This document shows positions 15,983-23,764 of a stretch of DNA of 64,000 nucleotides, in pieces (the stretch's first letter is position 1; the number at the start of each line of letters is the position of its first letter). Location: NCBI RefSeq assembly GCF_900108945.1, contig NZ_FNYE01000022.1, positions 62,001 to 126,000 on the forward strand, in the 5' to 3' direction. Source of the stretch: Paraburkholderia diazotrophica (GTDB lineage Bacteria > Pseudomonadota > Gammaproteobacteria > Burkholderiales > Burkholderiaceae). The position numbers and the translations under genes were made by a program. The notes under the pieces are model-generated. The model worked only from the letters and a program-made list of their open reading frames with translations. It did no database searches and was not told the DNA's origin.

Positions 15983-16642
15983 TTATGGAGATGCTTTGCT
16001 TAACGCTCGCCAGACGACCTTCATGGCGTGACGGAACGAGTCAGGATCGGGTGTGCTCGCTTCGGACCGGCGAAGAAAGACGACCAGACCTTGTAGATGT
16101 GAAAGGAGCAGTGCGCCACGCAGCGTACATTCTCCCGACGCCAAGGTTGGGTTTATCTTTGCGATCAGTTCCGCCAGGAGCTCCTGGAAATTCGCGGTCG
16201 ATTTCGCCATCAGAGCACGCAGAAAGGGTTCATGCTCTGCCAGGCTCCAGCATTCCAGAACAAAGGCGCTAACGCGATTACCGCCCGTCGCCGTCAGTAC
16301 AGAGAACGCCTCGTCGACGATGATATCCAGCCGGGCCTCCGGTGGCCGCAGTTTGTCCTCGGCGATCGTCCGATAGTGTTCGAAATAGCGATTCGTGAAT
16401 GCCTCGATCGCGGCCCGCAATAGTTCTTCGCGAGTGCTGAAGTAATGCTGCAAGGTTCTCAGTCGGATTCCTGCGTCGCTGGCGATGCGGCGTTGAGTGA
16501 ATCCAGCGTTACCTTCTGACGCGAAGACGTCGATCGCCACTTCGATGATGGCTGGCACACGGGTACTTCTGTTCCCTCGCCGCCTGGGTGCATCTGCTGC
16601 CGTGTTGCCGAGATCTGCAGATGAGATAGTCAGGTCTTTCAT
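15983..16642 (-). CDS. TetR/AcrR family transcriptional regulator
   Basis: The product has 219 residues from an ATG at 16642 with GGAGAGG upstream. The N-terminal helix-turn-helix FTQRRIASDAGIRLRTLQHY is followed by FSTREELLRAA, typical of TetR. The C-terminal ligand-binding domain is variable as usual. It lies at the convergent end of the rightward run and upstream of the transport module. It is one of two TetR genes in the window and thus one of two candidates for binding the GAACnnnGTTC sites. Its own upstream region lacks that motif, which makes it the weaker candidate. Confidence 0.88.
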   Translation of the reverse strand: MKDLTISSADLGNTAADAPRRRGNRSTRVPAIIEVAIDVFASEGNAGFTQRRIASDAGIRLRTLQHYFSTREELLRAAIEAFTNRYFEHYRTIAEDKLRPPEARLDIIVDEAFSVLTATGGNRVSAFVLECWSLAEHEPFLRALMAKSTANFQELLAELIAKINPTLASGECTLRGALLLSHLQGLVVFLRRSEASTPDPDSFRHAMKVVWRALSKASP

Positions 16643-17088
16643 CTATTGGCCTCTCCTTGGCGATTGCTGTCCCCGCGCGCGTTGTCAGTCCGAAATGTGT
16701 AAGCCTGCAGACCATTCCCTGCCTGATACGAGCGTCGTTCGGTTCTGATCGGACAGCGCGACTTTAGTCTGGTACTAGTCAAATGACGAATAAATAGCAC
16801 GTCAGTAGACTAATTGATTCCAGATAGCGTGCGATATTGTCGCTGCGGCACCGTATATCCTACCTCAAGCAGCTCAGTCGTTTCCACACCAGCATTTCCC
16901 CTAGTACAGTTGGCCCTTGATAATGGGTCTACTGACCACTAATATTTAGTCACAAGACACATTTCGGACCGTGCGAGAAGCCAGTGCATGAGATACGCAG
17001 CTGTCAGGATTCGCTGGTTAAGATCCCCATTCTGCGTTCGTGGGTGTGGTCGTCCAGGGCGCGCGTAGGGCGGTTGAAGGAGCAGGGC
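16643..17088. other. gene-poor stretch upstream of tetR
   Basis: About 450 bp without a convincing gene and visibly richer in A/T than its surroundings (for example around 16770-16850 and 16925-16955). It contains the tetR promoter region, which I could not resolve, and a 13-bp perfect inverted repeat bracketing most of it (see the repeat at 16688-16969). No GAACnnnGTTC motif is present. Confidence 0.55.
16688..16969. repeat. 13-bp perfect inverted repeat flanking 256 bp
   Basis: GTCCGAAATGTGT at 16688-16700 and its exact reverse complement ACACATTTCGGAC at 16957-16969. The enclosed segment is non-coding and AT-richer. A 282-bp element with perfect short inverted ends resembles a miniature transposable element or an IS vestige; no target duplication was recognised at the edges. 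Confidence 0.5.
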
Positions 17089-17337
17089 ATGAAGCTTGGA
17101 GAACGTTCTTTGCGTTCGCTCATCGACAAGTGGCTCGCGCCTACTGCGACCACCCCGGTGCATGTGACCCGATGTACTTTCGCAAATTCGAGCCAGACGA
17201 GGTGTGTCCTCGCCCGGTCGACGGCTTCGGATAAGTCCCTTGCCATATTCTTCTTTCGGCACGACGACGGGGCTTGGCGCGTATTCCCACCTTCTCCCCG
17301 AAAACCAGAAATGCACTCCTGCGCAGGAACGGGATAA
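17089..17337 (+). CDS. small hypothetical protein
   Basis: An 82-residue frame from an ATG with AAGGAG at 17077-17082. The protein begins MKLGERSLRSLIDKWLAP and has a plausible hydrophobic-aromatic core (LAIFFFRHDDGAWRVFPP). I do not recognise a characterised family; similar small proteins seem to be scattered among Burkholderia accessory regions, but that is memory, not a search. It sits alone in a scarred stretch between tetR and the transport operon and is probably unrelated to the pathway. Confidence 0.45.
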   Translation: MKLGERSLRSLIDKWLAPTATTPVHVTRCTFANSSQTRCVLARSTASDKSLAIFFFRHDDGAWRVFPPSPRKPEMHSCAGTG

Positions 17338-17756
17338 CGGTTTTCGCTAGTCGCCGTCCGTGACGAGGATGTACGGAAGGACTGCCCAAGAAGCTGACCC
17401 GATCGCATAGGCGTTCTGGCTGCTCCTGCGATTGGTCCTCCTTTCGCGTTCGAATCGTAAGACGAAACGCCGCCTCGTCCGTGATCTGTACCGCGTACGG
17501 CACCAGAGTGAAAGTTTCCTGGCTATGTCCGTCCTGCACATCGATTCATGATCCGCGCTGACGGGTTGCCGAAAGCTATCCATAGATTGCATCGCTAGTC
17601 CGCGCAGGCGAGGCGGACGCCTCGCAAATGCAAGCGTCGCCAACAACTCATTAGCGCAACGCGCTCTGCACGCAGTTGGAACCGCAGTGGCCCCGGTCAT
17701 GCACACACCCGCTTCAGTACATCACCGATCTCAAACTTACGTTTGCCCAGAATTTT

Positions 17757-17767
17757 GAACGACGTTC
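17757..17767. promoter_or_regulatory. distal GAACnnnGTTC operator upstream of transport operon
   Basis: GAACGACGTTC, a perfect match to the shared palindrome, 231 bp upstream of the DUF1302 gene. No -35/-10 pair in the usual spacing fits this copy on either strand. It lies 65 bp upstream of the second, imperfect copy (17832-17842), so it may act as an auxiliary site. Confidence 0.5.
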
Positions 17768-17799
17768 GAGAAAATGCATCGCATAGGGGTGAGCGAGCG

Positions 17800-17842
17800 T
17801 TGACAGTCAGGTTTCGAGCGTTTATCTTTGCGAACAGCATTC
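17800..17842 (+). promoter_or_regulatory. promoter with imperfect GAACnnnGTTC operator for transport operon
   Basis: TTGACA (17800-17805), a 17-bp spacer, TATCTT (17823-17828), a 3-bp gap and GAACAGCATTC (17832-17842; one mismatch to the motif). The geometry is the same as at the DUF35, etfB and ferredoxin-reductase promoters. It would drive the DUF1302-DUF1329-YCF48-MMPL operon with a leader of about 150 nt. Confidence 0.58.
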
Positions 17843-17987
17843 GTATTGTGGTGATGCGGTAGGAGGTGTCAGAGACGCGATGCTGACGAGGTAGGGAGGC
17901 CGGTTTCGCTTCATTGCTAAACGTCTGCGGCAGTCCAGCGGCCTTGGCCGTTTCTGCGGCAGTTCGACAAAGGACAAGAGGAGACGA

Positions 17988-19685
17988 ATGAAAAAGCAGA
18001 GTCTGAAGCCAAGTGCGATCAGCCTTGGTGTGCACGCGACCTGTATCGCTGCGGTGTGCGGGTTATGGAGCGCGAACGCCAACGCCTTCCACTTCGATGT
18101 GCCGAACCCGGACATTGACATGGAATGGGATAACACGGTTCGTGCGGACTACGACATCCGGCTTCAGAATCCGGACCATTTCTATACGAACAGTCCGACC
18201 TACGACGAAGGCGATCTGTCGACCCCGAAGTTCAGCACGATCCAGTCGAGGTTGAACCTCTACAGCGAATTCGATTTCAAGTACAAGGAAAAGTCCGGTT
18301 TCCGCGTCAGCATGGACGCGTGGTACGACCCGACGTTCAAGAACCACGATACGAGCAATCCCGCATTTCAGCCCAACTATCCCAACAACGAATACACGAG
18401 CTACATCAAGAAGTATTACCGGGGGCCAAGCGCGGAGTTGCGTGACGCGTTCGTGTTCAACACTTTTGACGTCGGTGGCCATTCAGTCAACGTCAAGCTC
18501 GGCCGAACGGCACTTACCTGGGGGCAGTCCGCGTTCGCAACGCTGGGGGGAGCGAACTCGGTGGCAATCGGTCAGCAGCCGCTCGACCTGATGAAGCTGA
18601 CACAAAGTCCCAGCGCATCGCTCAAGGAAATCGTGCTACCGACGGCACAGGCAAACGTCTCGGCGAACATCACCGACACGTTCACCCTCGCGGCGCAGTA
18701 CACCTTCGAATGGAACCACGACCGCCTGCCTGAAGGCGGCACCTATTTCGGCGGTGCGGACCCGATTCTCTATGGGCCGCCCATCGCCAGCTACGAAACC
18801 ATCCCTGGATTAGGGACATTCGCGCTCCCGCGCGTCGCCCCGACGAAAGGCCAGATTGGCGACATCGGCCTCGACGGCAAATGGCGTGTCGATTCACTCG
18901 CGACGACTTACGAATTCACATACCGCCATTTCGCGATGAAGATGCCTTGGGCGGCGGTGCTACTCCCCGGTGCCGGACCGCAACTGTTCCCGGGAACCAA
19001 CCTCCCTGGTATCACGGCGAAGTACGGCAACAATGTGAACCTGATCGGCGCGGGCTTCAACAGTGCGATCGGCAATGCGGCAGTGGCCGGCGAACTTTCG
19101 TATCGCTGGAACATGCCGCTAAACGCCGTCAACACGACGACGGTCAACGACGCGCCGACGGGGCGCACGCTGCATGGTTTGCTGAATGTCACGCAGTCGT
19201 TCGGCAAGTCGCCTTTGTGGGACAACATGTTCCTGCAGGCGGAATTCTCGTTCAACCAGCTGCTGAGCGTGCAATCGCATGCGGGGAACTTCGCCAATTC
19301 CAGCTATGACACCACTGGCCAATGTTCCGCGTCGGGCAACTCCGCGTTCAACAACTGCTCGACGCGCTTCTGGGCGGGGCTGGGCATTGGTGCGAGCCCT
19401 CAGTGGTATCAGGTATTTCCGGGTGTCGATCTGACCATGCCACTGTTCGTCAACCTGAATCTGAAAGGCTATTCATCGGTCATCACGCCAGCGGCCGAAG
19501 CACAAGGGCAGAACACCTTCGTGGTCGGGCTTGATTTCACGATCTACAACAAGCATGAGGTGGACATCACCTACACGTATTACATGAACAAGAAGGGGTA
19601 TTCGACTGCAGGTGCCGCAACTGCTCTCGGGGCACCCTACAGCGACAAGTCGTGGCTCGGCATCACATATCAGACAACGTTTTGA
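17988..19685 (+). CDS. DUF1302 family outer-membrane protein
   Basis: The product has 565 residues. A signal peptide is visible (MKKQSLKPSAISLGVHA, then a hydrophobic core and cleavage near ANA-FHF). The mature part is rich in alternating aromatic strands (YSEFDFKYKEKSGFRVSMDAW, DAFVFNTFDVGG) and ends in Phe, as expected for a BAM-assembled beta-barrel. DUF1302 genes commonly sit with DUF1329, YCF48-like and MMPL genes in clusters that degrade hydrophobic compounds, so a role in outer-membrane passage of substrate is likely though not proved. First gene of a five-gene operon; AGAGGAG precedes the ATG. Confidence 0.85.
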   Translation: MKKQSLKPSAISLGVHATCIAAVCGLWSANANAFHFDVPNPDIDMEWDNTVRADYDIRLQNPDHFYTNSPTYDEGDLSTPKFSTIQSRLNLYSEFDFKYKEKSGFRVSMDAWYDPTFKNHDTSNPAFQPNYPNNEYTSYIKKYYRGPSAELRDAFVFNTFDVGGHSVNVKLGRTALTWGQSAFATLGGANSVAIGQQPLDLMKLTQSPSASLKEIVLPTAQANVSANITDTFTLAAQYTFEWNHDRLPEGGTYFGGADPILYGPPIASYETIPGLGTFALPRVAPTKGQIGDIGLDGKWRVDSLATTYEFTYRHFAMKMPWAAVLLPGAGPQLFPGTNLPGITAKYGNNVNLIGAGFNSAIGNAAVAGELSYRWNMPLNAVNTTTVNDAPTGRTLHGLLNVTQSFGKSPLWDNMFLQAEFSFNQLLSVQSHAGNFANSSYDTTGQCSASGNSAFNNCSTRFWAGLGIGASPQWYQVFPGVDLTMPLFVNLNLKGYSSVITPAAEAQGQNTFVVGLDFTIYNKHEVDITYTYYMNKKGYSTAGAATALGAPYSDKSWLGITYQTTF

Positions 19686-19699
19686 TAATGGAGACAGCT

Positions 19700-21049
19700 G
19701 TGAAAAGATTCTCAAGGTTGCTTAAGGCGCTGGCGGTACTCGCTGCAGTTTGGGCTTCACCCTATACGTCGGCCATCGAGAACGGGCTCACGCCGTTCGG
19801 AGCGGAAATTGCCGGCAACAAGGACGGCACGATTCCCGCATACACGGGAGGCATCAAGCAGTTTCCGACTGGCTTCAAGGCCGACTCCGGAAAATGGGCG
19901 GACCCGTTTACGGGTGAAAAGCCTGTTCTGCAAATCACGGCTCAGAACTATCAGCAATACGCCGACAAGCTGAGCGCCGCTTCGATCGAACTGTTTAAGC
20001 GCTATCCGGCTTACCGGATGGACGTCTACCCGACGCACCGCTCCGTTTCGTATCCGGATTGGTATCTTGAGAACTCGGAAAAGAACTCCGAAAGCGCCAA
20101 GCTCGAAAAGAACGGTCTCTATATTACGGGCGCGTTCGGTGGCAAACCGTTCCCGGTACCAAAGAATGGTCAGGAGGCGTTGTGGGATTGGGAAATGCAC
20201 TATGTCGGCACGGCCCAGAAAAACAACGTGAAAACGTGGCTGGTCGATTCGAGCGGCACGCCGATTCTTGCTGCGCAGTTCAAGAGCTCGCTGCTTTATC
20301 CGTACTTCGAGCCGAAGTACGAGGCTGAGTTTCGGAAGAAGGGTCCGCTCGCGATCTGGTATCAGGTCTATAACGACTACGCCGCACCGGCTCGTCTGAT
20401 CGGCGATACCACGCTCTTCTGGTACTTCACAGATTCGGCGGATCACGATCAGCAATCGTGGCAATACAACCCGGGTCAGCGCCGCGTTCGCGTGGCCCCC
20501 GATCTTGCCTACGATACGCCGAACCCCGGCTATTCCGGCGCAATTACGATGGACGACATCCAGTTGTTCTACGGGAAGATCGACCGCTGGAACGCGAAGC
20601 TGGTCGGCAAGAAGGAAATGTATATTCCCTATAACGACTACAAGCAGCAATACGAAACGCCGGCGAGCAAGATCCTCACGCCGCATTTCGTGAATCCGGA
20701 CTATGTCCGGTGGGAGTTGCACCGCGTGTGGGTCGTGGAACTGACGCTCAAGCAGGGCGCACGTCATATCTACAGTAAGAAGACGCTGTATTTCGACGAG
20801 GACGGCGGCGGCGGAATGATGGACGCGTACGACCAGTCCGGCAAGCTCTATCGTGCTGGCTTCCAGACCACGGTTCCCGCGTATGACTACAAGGTGCCGT
20901 ATGCGATGGGCAACTGGTTCTACGACTTCAACAGCGGCATCTATATCTTCGGCAGCCATCCGGCCGAATCGCCCGGGATCTTCTTCAACGTGAGCTTCCC
21001 GAACGACTACTACACGCCGGAGCGCATGCAATCCGCGGGTGTGCGCTAG
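19700..21049 (+). CDS. DUF1329 family exported protein, copy 1
   Basis: The product has 449 residues from a GTG at 19700, chosen because GGAGACAG sits at the right distance; an ATG at 19688 (453 residues) lacks a ribosome site. An N-terminal signal peptide (FSRLLKALAVLAAVWASPY) is followed by the family start ENGLTPFGAEIAGNKDG. DUF1329 proteins are related to LolA/LolB-like lipid-binding folds and co-occur with DUF1302 proteins, so a periplasmic or outer-membrane carrier for a lipophilic compound is plausible. It is nearly identical in layout to the next gene, evidently a tandem duplicate. It starts 14 bp after the DUF1302 stop. Confidence 0.84.
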   Translation: MKRFSRLLKALAVLAAVWASPYTSAIENGLTPFGAEIAGNKDGTIPAYTGGIKQFPTGFKADSGKWADPFTGEKPVLQITAQNYQQYADKLSAASIELFKRYPAYRMDVYPTHRSVSYPDWYLENSEKNSESAKLEKNGLYITGAFGGKPFPVPKNGQEALWDWEMHYVGTAQKNNVKTWLVDSSGTPILAAQFKSSLLYPYFEPKYEAEFRKKGPLAIWYQVYNDYAAPARLIGDTTLFWYFTDSADHDQQSWQYNPGQRRVRVAPDLAYDTPNPGYSGAITMDDIQLFYGKIDRWNAKLVGKKEMYIPYNDYKQQYETPASKILTPHFVNPDYVRWELHRVWVVELTLKQGARHIYSKKTLYFDEDGGGGMMDAYDQSGKLYRAGFQTTVPAYDYKVPYAMGNWFYDFNSGIYIFGSHPAESPGIFFNVSFPNDYYTPERMQSAGVR

Positions 21050-21205
21050 TTGCGTGCCGAGTTGACGATAAGGTATTGAGTGAGGGTCCCGCCCGGATTG
21101 CCTGGAGGGACGCCTCATTAGCAGTGGCTGGTTTGCGTCGTACGCATCGAAAGTGGCGTTGTTGCTTTTGATATTGGATCAATCTGGAAAGTGATGGAGA
21201 CAGTT

Positions 21206-22555
21206 TTGAAGAAGCACCGGATGTTGATTAAGGCGGTCGCGCTTGCTGCAGCAATCTGCGCTGCGCCCATGACTCATGCGCTCGAAAACGGGGTGACGCC
21301 TTTCGGGGCGGAGATTGCCGGGAGCAAGGACGGTACGATTCCCGCGTACACGGGGGGAATTACGCAGGTTCCGGCCGGATTCAAGGCCGATTCGGGCAAG
21401 TGGGCTGACCCGTTTCCCGGTGAGAAGCCGGTGTTGCAAATCACGGCCCAGAATTACCAGCAATACGCGGAGAAGCTGAGCGCTAGCTCGATCGAACTGT
21501 TCAAACGTTACCCGACCTACCGGATGGATGTTTATCCAACGCACCGCTCAGTGTCGTATCCGGACTGGTATATGGAGAATTCGGAAAAGAACGCGCAGAA
21601 CGCGAAGCTTGAAAAGAACGGCCTGTTCGTTTCGGGCGCGTTCGGCGGCAAGCCGTTCCCGGTGCCGAAGAATGGTCAGGAAGCGCTGTGGAATTGGGAA
21701 ATGCGCTATGTGGGCACGGCTCAGCGCAATAACGTGAAGACGTGGCTGGTAGACTCGAGCGGCACGCCGATTCTCGCGGCGCAATTCAAGAGCTCGCTGT
21801 ACTACCCGTATTTCGATCTTAAGCAGGAAGGTGAATTCAGAAAGAAGGGCGGTCTCGCGATCTGGCAATACATCAACAACGATTTCGTGGCACCGGCGCG
21901 AATGATCGGCGATACCACGCTCTACTGGTTCTTCACGGACACGGCCGATCACAACCAGCAATCGTGGCAATACAGCCCGGGCCAGCGCCGTGTGCGCGTG
22001 GCGCCCGATCTCGCCTACGACACGCCGAACCCCGGCTATTCCGGCGCGATCACGATGGATGATATCCAGTTGTTCTACGGGCGCATCGACCGCTGGAATG
22101 CAAAGCTGGTCGGCAAGAAAGAGATGTACATCCCGTACAACGACTACAAGCAGCAATACGAAACGACGGCGAGCAAGATCCTGACGCCGCATTTCGTGAA
22201 CCCGGATCACGTGCGCTGGGAACTGCACCGCGTGTGGATCGTCGAGTTGACGCTCAAGCAGGGCTCGCGTCACGTGTATGGCAAGAAGACGCTCTATTTC
22301 GACGAGGACGGCGGCGGCGGAATGATGGATGCGTACGACCAGTCGGGCAAGCTGTATCGCGGCGGCTTCGAGACCACGGTGCCCGCCTATGACTACAAGG
22401 TGCCGTATTCGCTCGGCAACTGGTTCTACGACTTCAATAGCGGCATCTATATCTTCGGCAGCCATCCGGCGGACTCGCCGGGCATCATGTTCAACACGAG
22501 CTTCGCGAAGGACTTCTTTACGCCTGAGCATATGCAATCGACCGGCGTGCGATAG
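21206..22555 (+). CDS. DUF1329 family exported protein, copy 2
   Basis: The product has 449 residues from a TTG at 21206 behind GGAGACAG, the position that aligns with the GTG start of copy 1; an ATG at 21194 would add four residues. Signal peptide LIKAVALAAAICAAPMTHA, then ENGVTPFGAEIAGSKDG. By eye the two copies agree at most positions along their full length, including YDTPNPGYSGAITMDDIQLF and FGSHPA-SPGI. The intergenic 156 bp before it shows no operator motif. Keeping two such similar copies suggests dosage need or a heteromeric carrier. Confidence 0.84.
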   Translation: MKKHRMLIKAVALAAAICAAPMTHALENGVTPFGAEIAGSKDGTIPAYTGGITQVPAGFKADSGKWADPFPGEKPVLQITAQNYQQYAEKLSASSIELFKRYPTYRMDVYPTHRSVSYPDWYMENSEKNAQNAKLEKNGLFVSGAFGGKPFPVPKNGQEALWNWEMRYVGTAQRNNVKTWLVDSSGTPILAAQFKSSLYYPYFDLKQEGEFRKKGGLAIWQYINNDFVAPARMIGDTTLYWFFTDTADHNQQSWQYSPGQRRVRVAPDLAYDTPNPGYSGAITMDDIQLFYGRIDRWNAKLVGKKEMYIPYNDYKQQYETTASKILTPHFVNPDHVRWELHRVWIVELTLKQGSRHVYGKKTLYFDEDGGGGMMDAYDQSGKLYRGGFETTVPAYDYKVPYSLGNWFYDFNSGIYIFGSHPADSPGIMFNTSFAKDFFTPEHMQSTGVR

Positions 22556-22585
22556 CCGGCACCGACGCAAGGAAGGGCGCAGGAC

Positions 22586-22619
22586 GTGCGCCATGCCGGG
22601 CAGGCGTGGCATGGCGCAC
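22586..22619 (+). terminator. strong hairpin inside the transport operon
   Basis: A perfect 12-bp GC-rich stem (22586-22597 with 22608-22619) with a 10-nt loop, followed after 7 nt by a short T-run (TTTT). It lies between DUF1329 copy 2 and the YCF48-like gene. Because the operon continues, it may be an attenuating terminator or an RNA-stability element that lowers expression of the transporter genes relative to the exported proteins. Confidence 0.55.
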
Positions 22620-22687
22620 AGCAAGGTTTTCATAAAAGCCCAGGACTGTTCGCGTGATCGATCGCCAGTTACTGTGAAGGAGACGCA

Positions 22688-23752
22688 ATGCGCAATACCC
22701 TGTTTCGTTGGCTGGCACTCGTCGCGGCGGCGTGCGCCACGAGCGCCGCGGTCCATGCCGAATTTGCCGACCCGATGCGCTCGCCTGCCGTCATCAACCC
22801 GCAGGCCGCACATGAACCGCTCATGGCGCTTGCGCAGACTGGACAGCGTTTGGTCGCGGTAGGTCCGCGCGGGGCGATTCTCGTTTCTGACGATGGCGCC
22901 ACGCACTGGCGCCAGGTGCAGGTGCCGGTGAGCTCCGATCTCGTGGCCGTTACGTTCAAGTCGGCCGCGCTAGGCTGGGCGGTCGGACACGACGGCGAGG
23001 TGCTCCATACCACCGACGGTGGCAATAGCTGGACGCGGCAGCTCGACGGTCAGGAGGCTGCGAAGCTGATGCGCGAGTACTACTCGAAGCAGCAGGGCGA
23101 TTCGCCCAATCTCAAGGCATCGCGCGAAGAGGCCGAGCGCTTCGAGGCAGACCAGGGGGGGCGTCCTTTCCTCGACGTCTGGTTCGATGACGAGCGCACA
23201 GGCTGGGTCATTGGTTCGTTCAACATCATTTTTCACACTGAGGACGGCGGCAAGAGCTGGGTGCCCTGGTTCGATCGCGTCGACAATCCCGACGCATTGA
23301 ACCTGCATGCGATGCGCCGTATCAACGGGACGCTTTATATCGTGGGCGAGCAGGGGCTGCTGCTCAAGCTCGATCCCGACAAGCAGCGTTTCGTCGCAGT
23401 GCCGACGCCCTCAAAGGGCAGCTTCTTTGGTCTCGCTTCCACGGGCAACGCGATGATCGTCTACGGTTTGCTCGGCAGCGCCTATCGCTCCACCGACGGC
23501 GGCGCGACGTGGGACAAGATCACGCTGCCGACGGGCGCGAGCATTCTTGCGTCGGGTGAACTGCCGAACGGTCACCTGATTCTCGCTACGCAGGCGGGCG
23601 AACTGATCGAGAGCGCGGACCAGGGAGTAACGTTTCATACACTGGGTGCGAGCCAGGCGGGCGGAATCTTCGCCATGGCGCTGCGCGGCGATACCGCAGT
23701 GCTGGCCGGGGCGGCCGGTCTGTCGCGGATCGCATTATCGAAGTCGAACTAA
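22688..23752 (+). CDS. YCF48-like/BNR-repeat exported protein
   Basis: The product has 354 residues; AAGGAGACGCA precedes the ATG. A signal peptide (MRNTLFRWLALVAAACATS, cleavage near VHA-EFA) is followed by repeated beta-propeller blades of the photosynthesis-assembly-factor/YCF48 kind (ILVSDDGATHWRQV, VLHTTDGGNSWTR, IFHTEDGGKSWVPW, AYRSTDGGATWDKI). Such proteins commonly precede MMPL-type transporters in catabolic clusters and are thought to act as periplasmic assembly or scaffold factors. The MMPL gene follows 12 bp downstream. Confidence 0.85.
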   Translation: MRNTLFRWLALVAAACATSAAVHAEFADPMRSPAVINPQAAHEPLMALAQTGQRLVAVGPRGAILVSDDGATHWRQVQVPVSSDLVAVTFKSAALGWAVGHDGEVLHTTDGGNSWTRQLDGQEAAKLMREYYSKQQGDSPNLKASREEAERFEADQGGRPFLDVWFDDERTGWVIGSFNIIFHTEDGGKSWVPWFDRVDNPDALNLHAMRRINGTLYIVGEQGLLLKLDPDKQRFVAVPTPSKGSFFGLASTGNAMIVYGLLGSAYRSTDGGATWDKITLPTGASILASGELPNGHLILATQAGELIESADQGVTFHTLGASQAGGIFAMALRGDTAVLAGAAGLSRIALSKSN

Positions 23753-23764
23753 GGGGGAGCAGAC

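Larger units (their letters stand above)
17338..17987. other. gene-poor stretch upstream of transport operon
   Basis: About 650 bp. The right part (from 17757) holds two operator-like palindromes and a promoter for the DUF1302 gene. The left part (17345-17540) has, on the minus strand, two overlapping frames with protein-like composition (one near ETFTLVPYAVQITDEAAF, the other ending AYAIGSASWAVLPYILVTDGD) that would join only through a frameshift. It could be a decayed small gene, but this is too weak to call. Confidence 0.45.
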
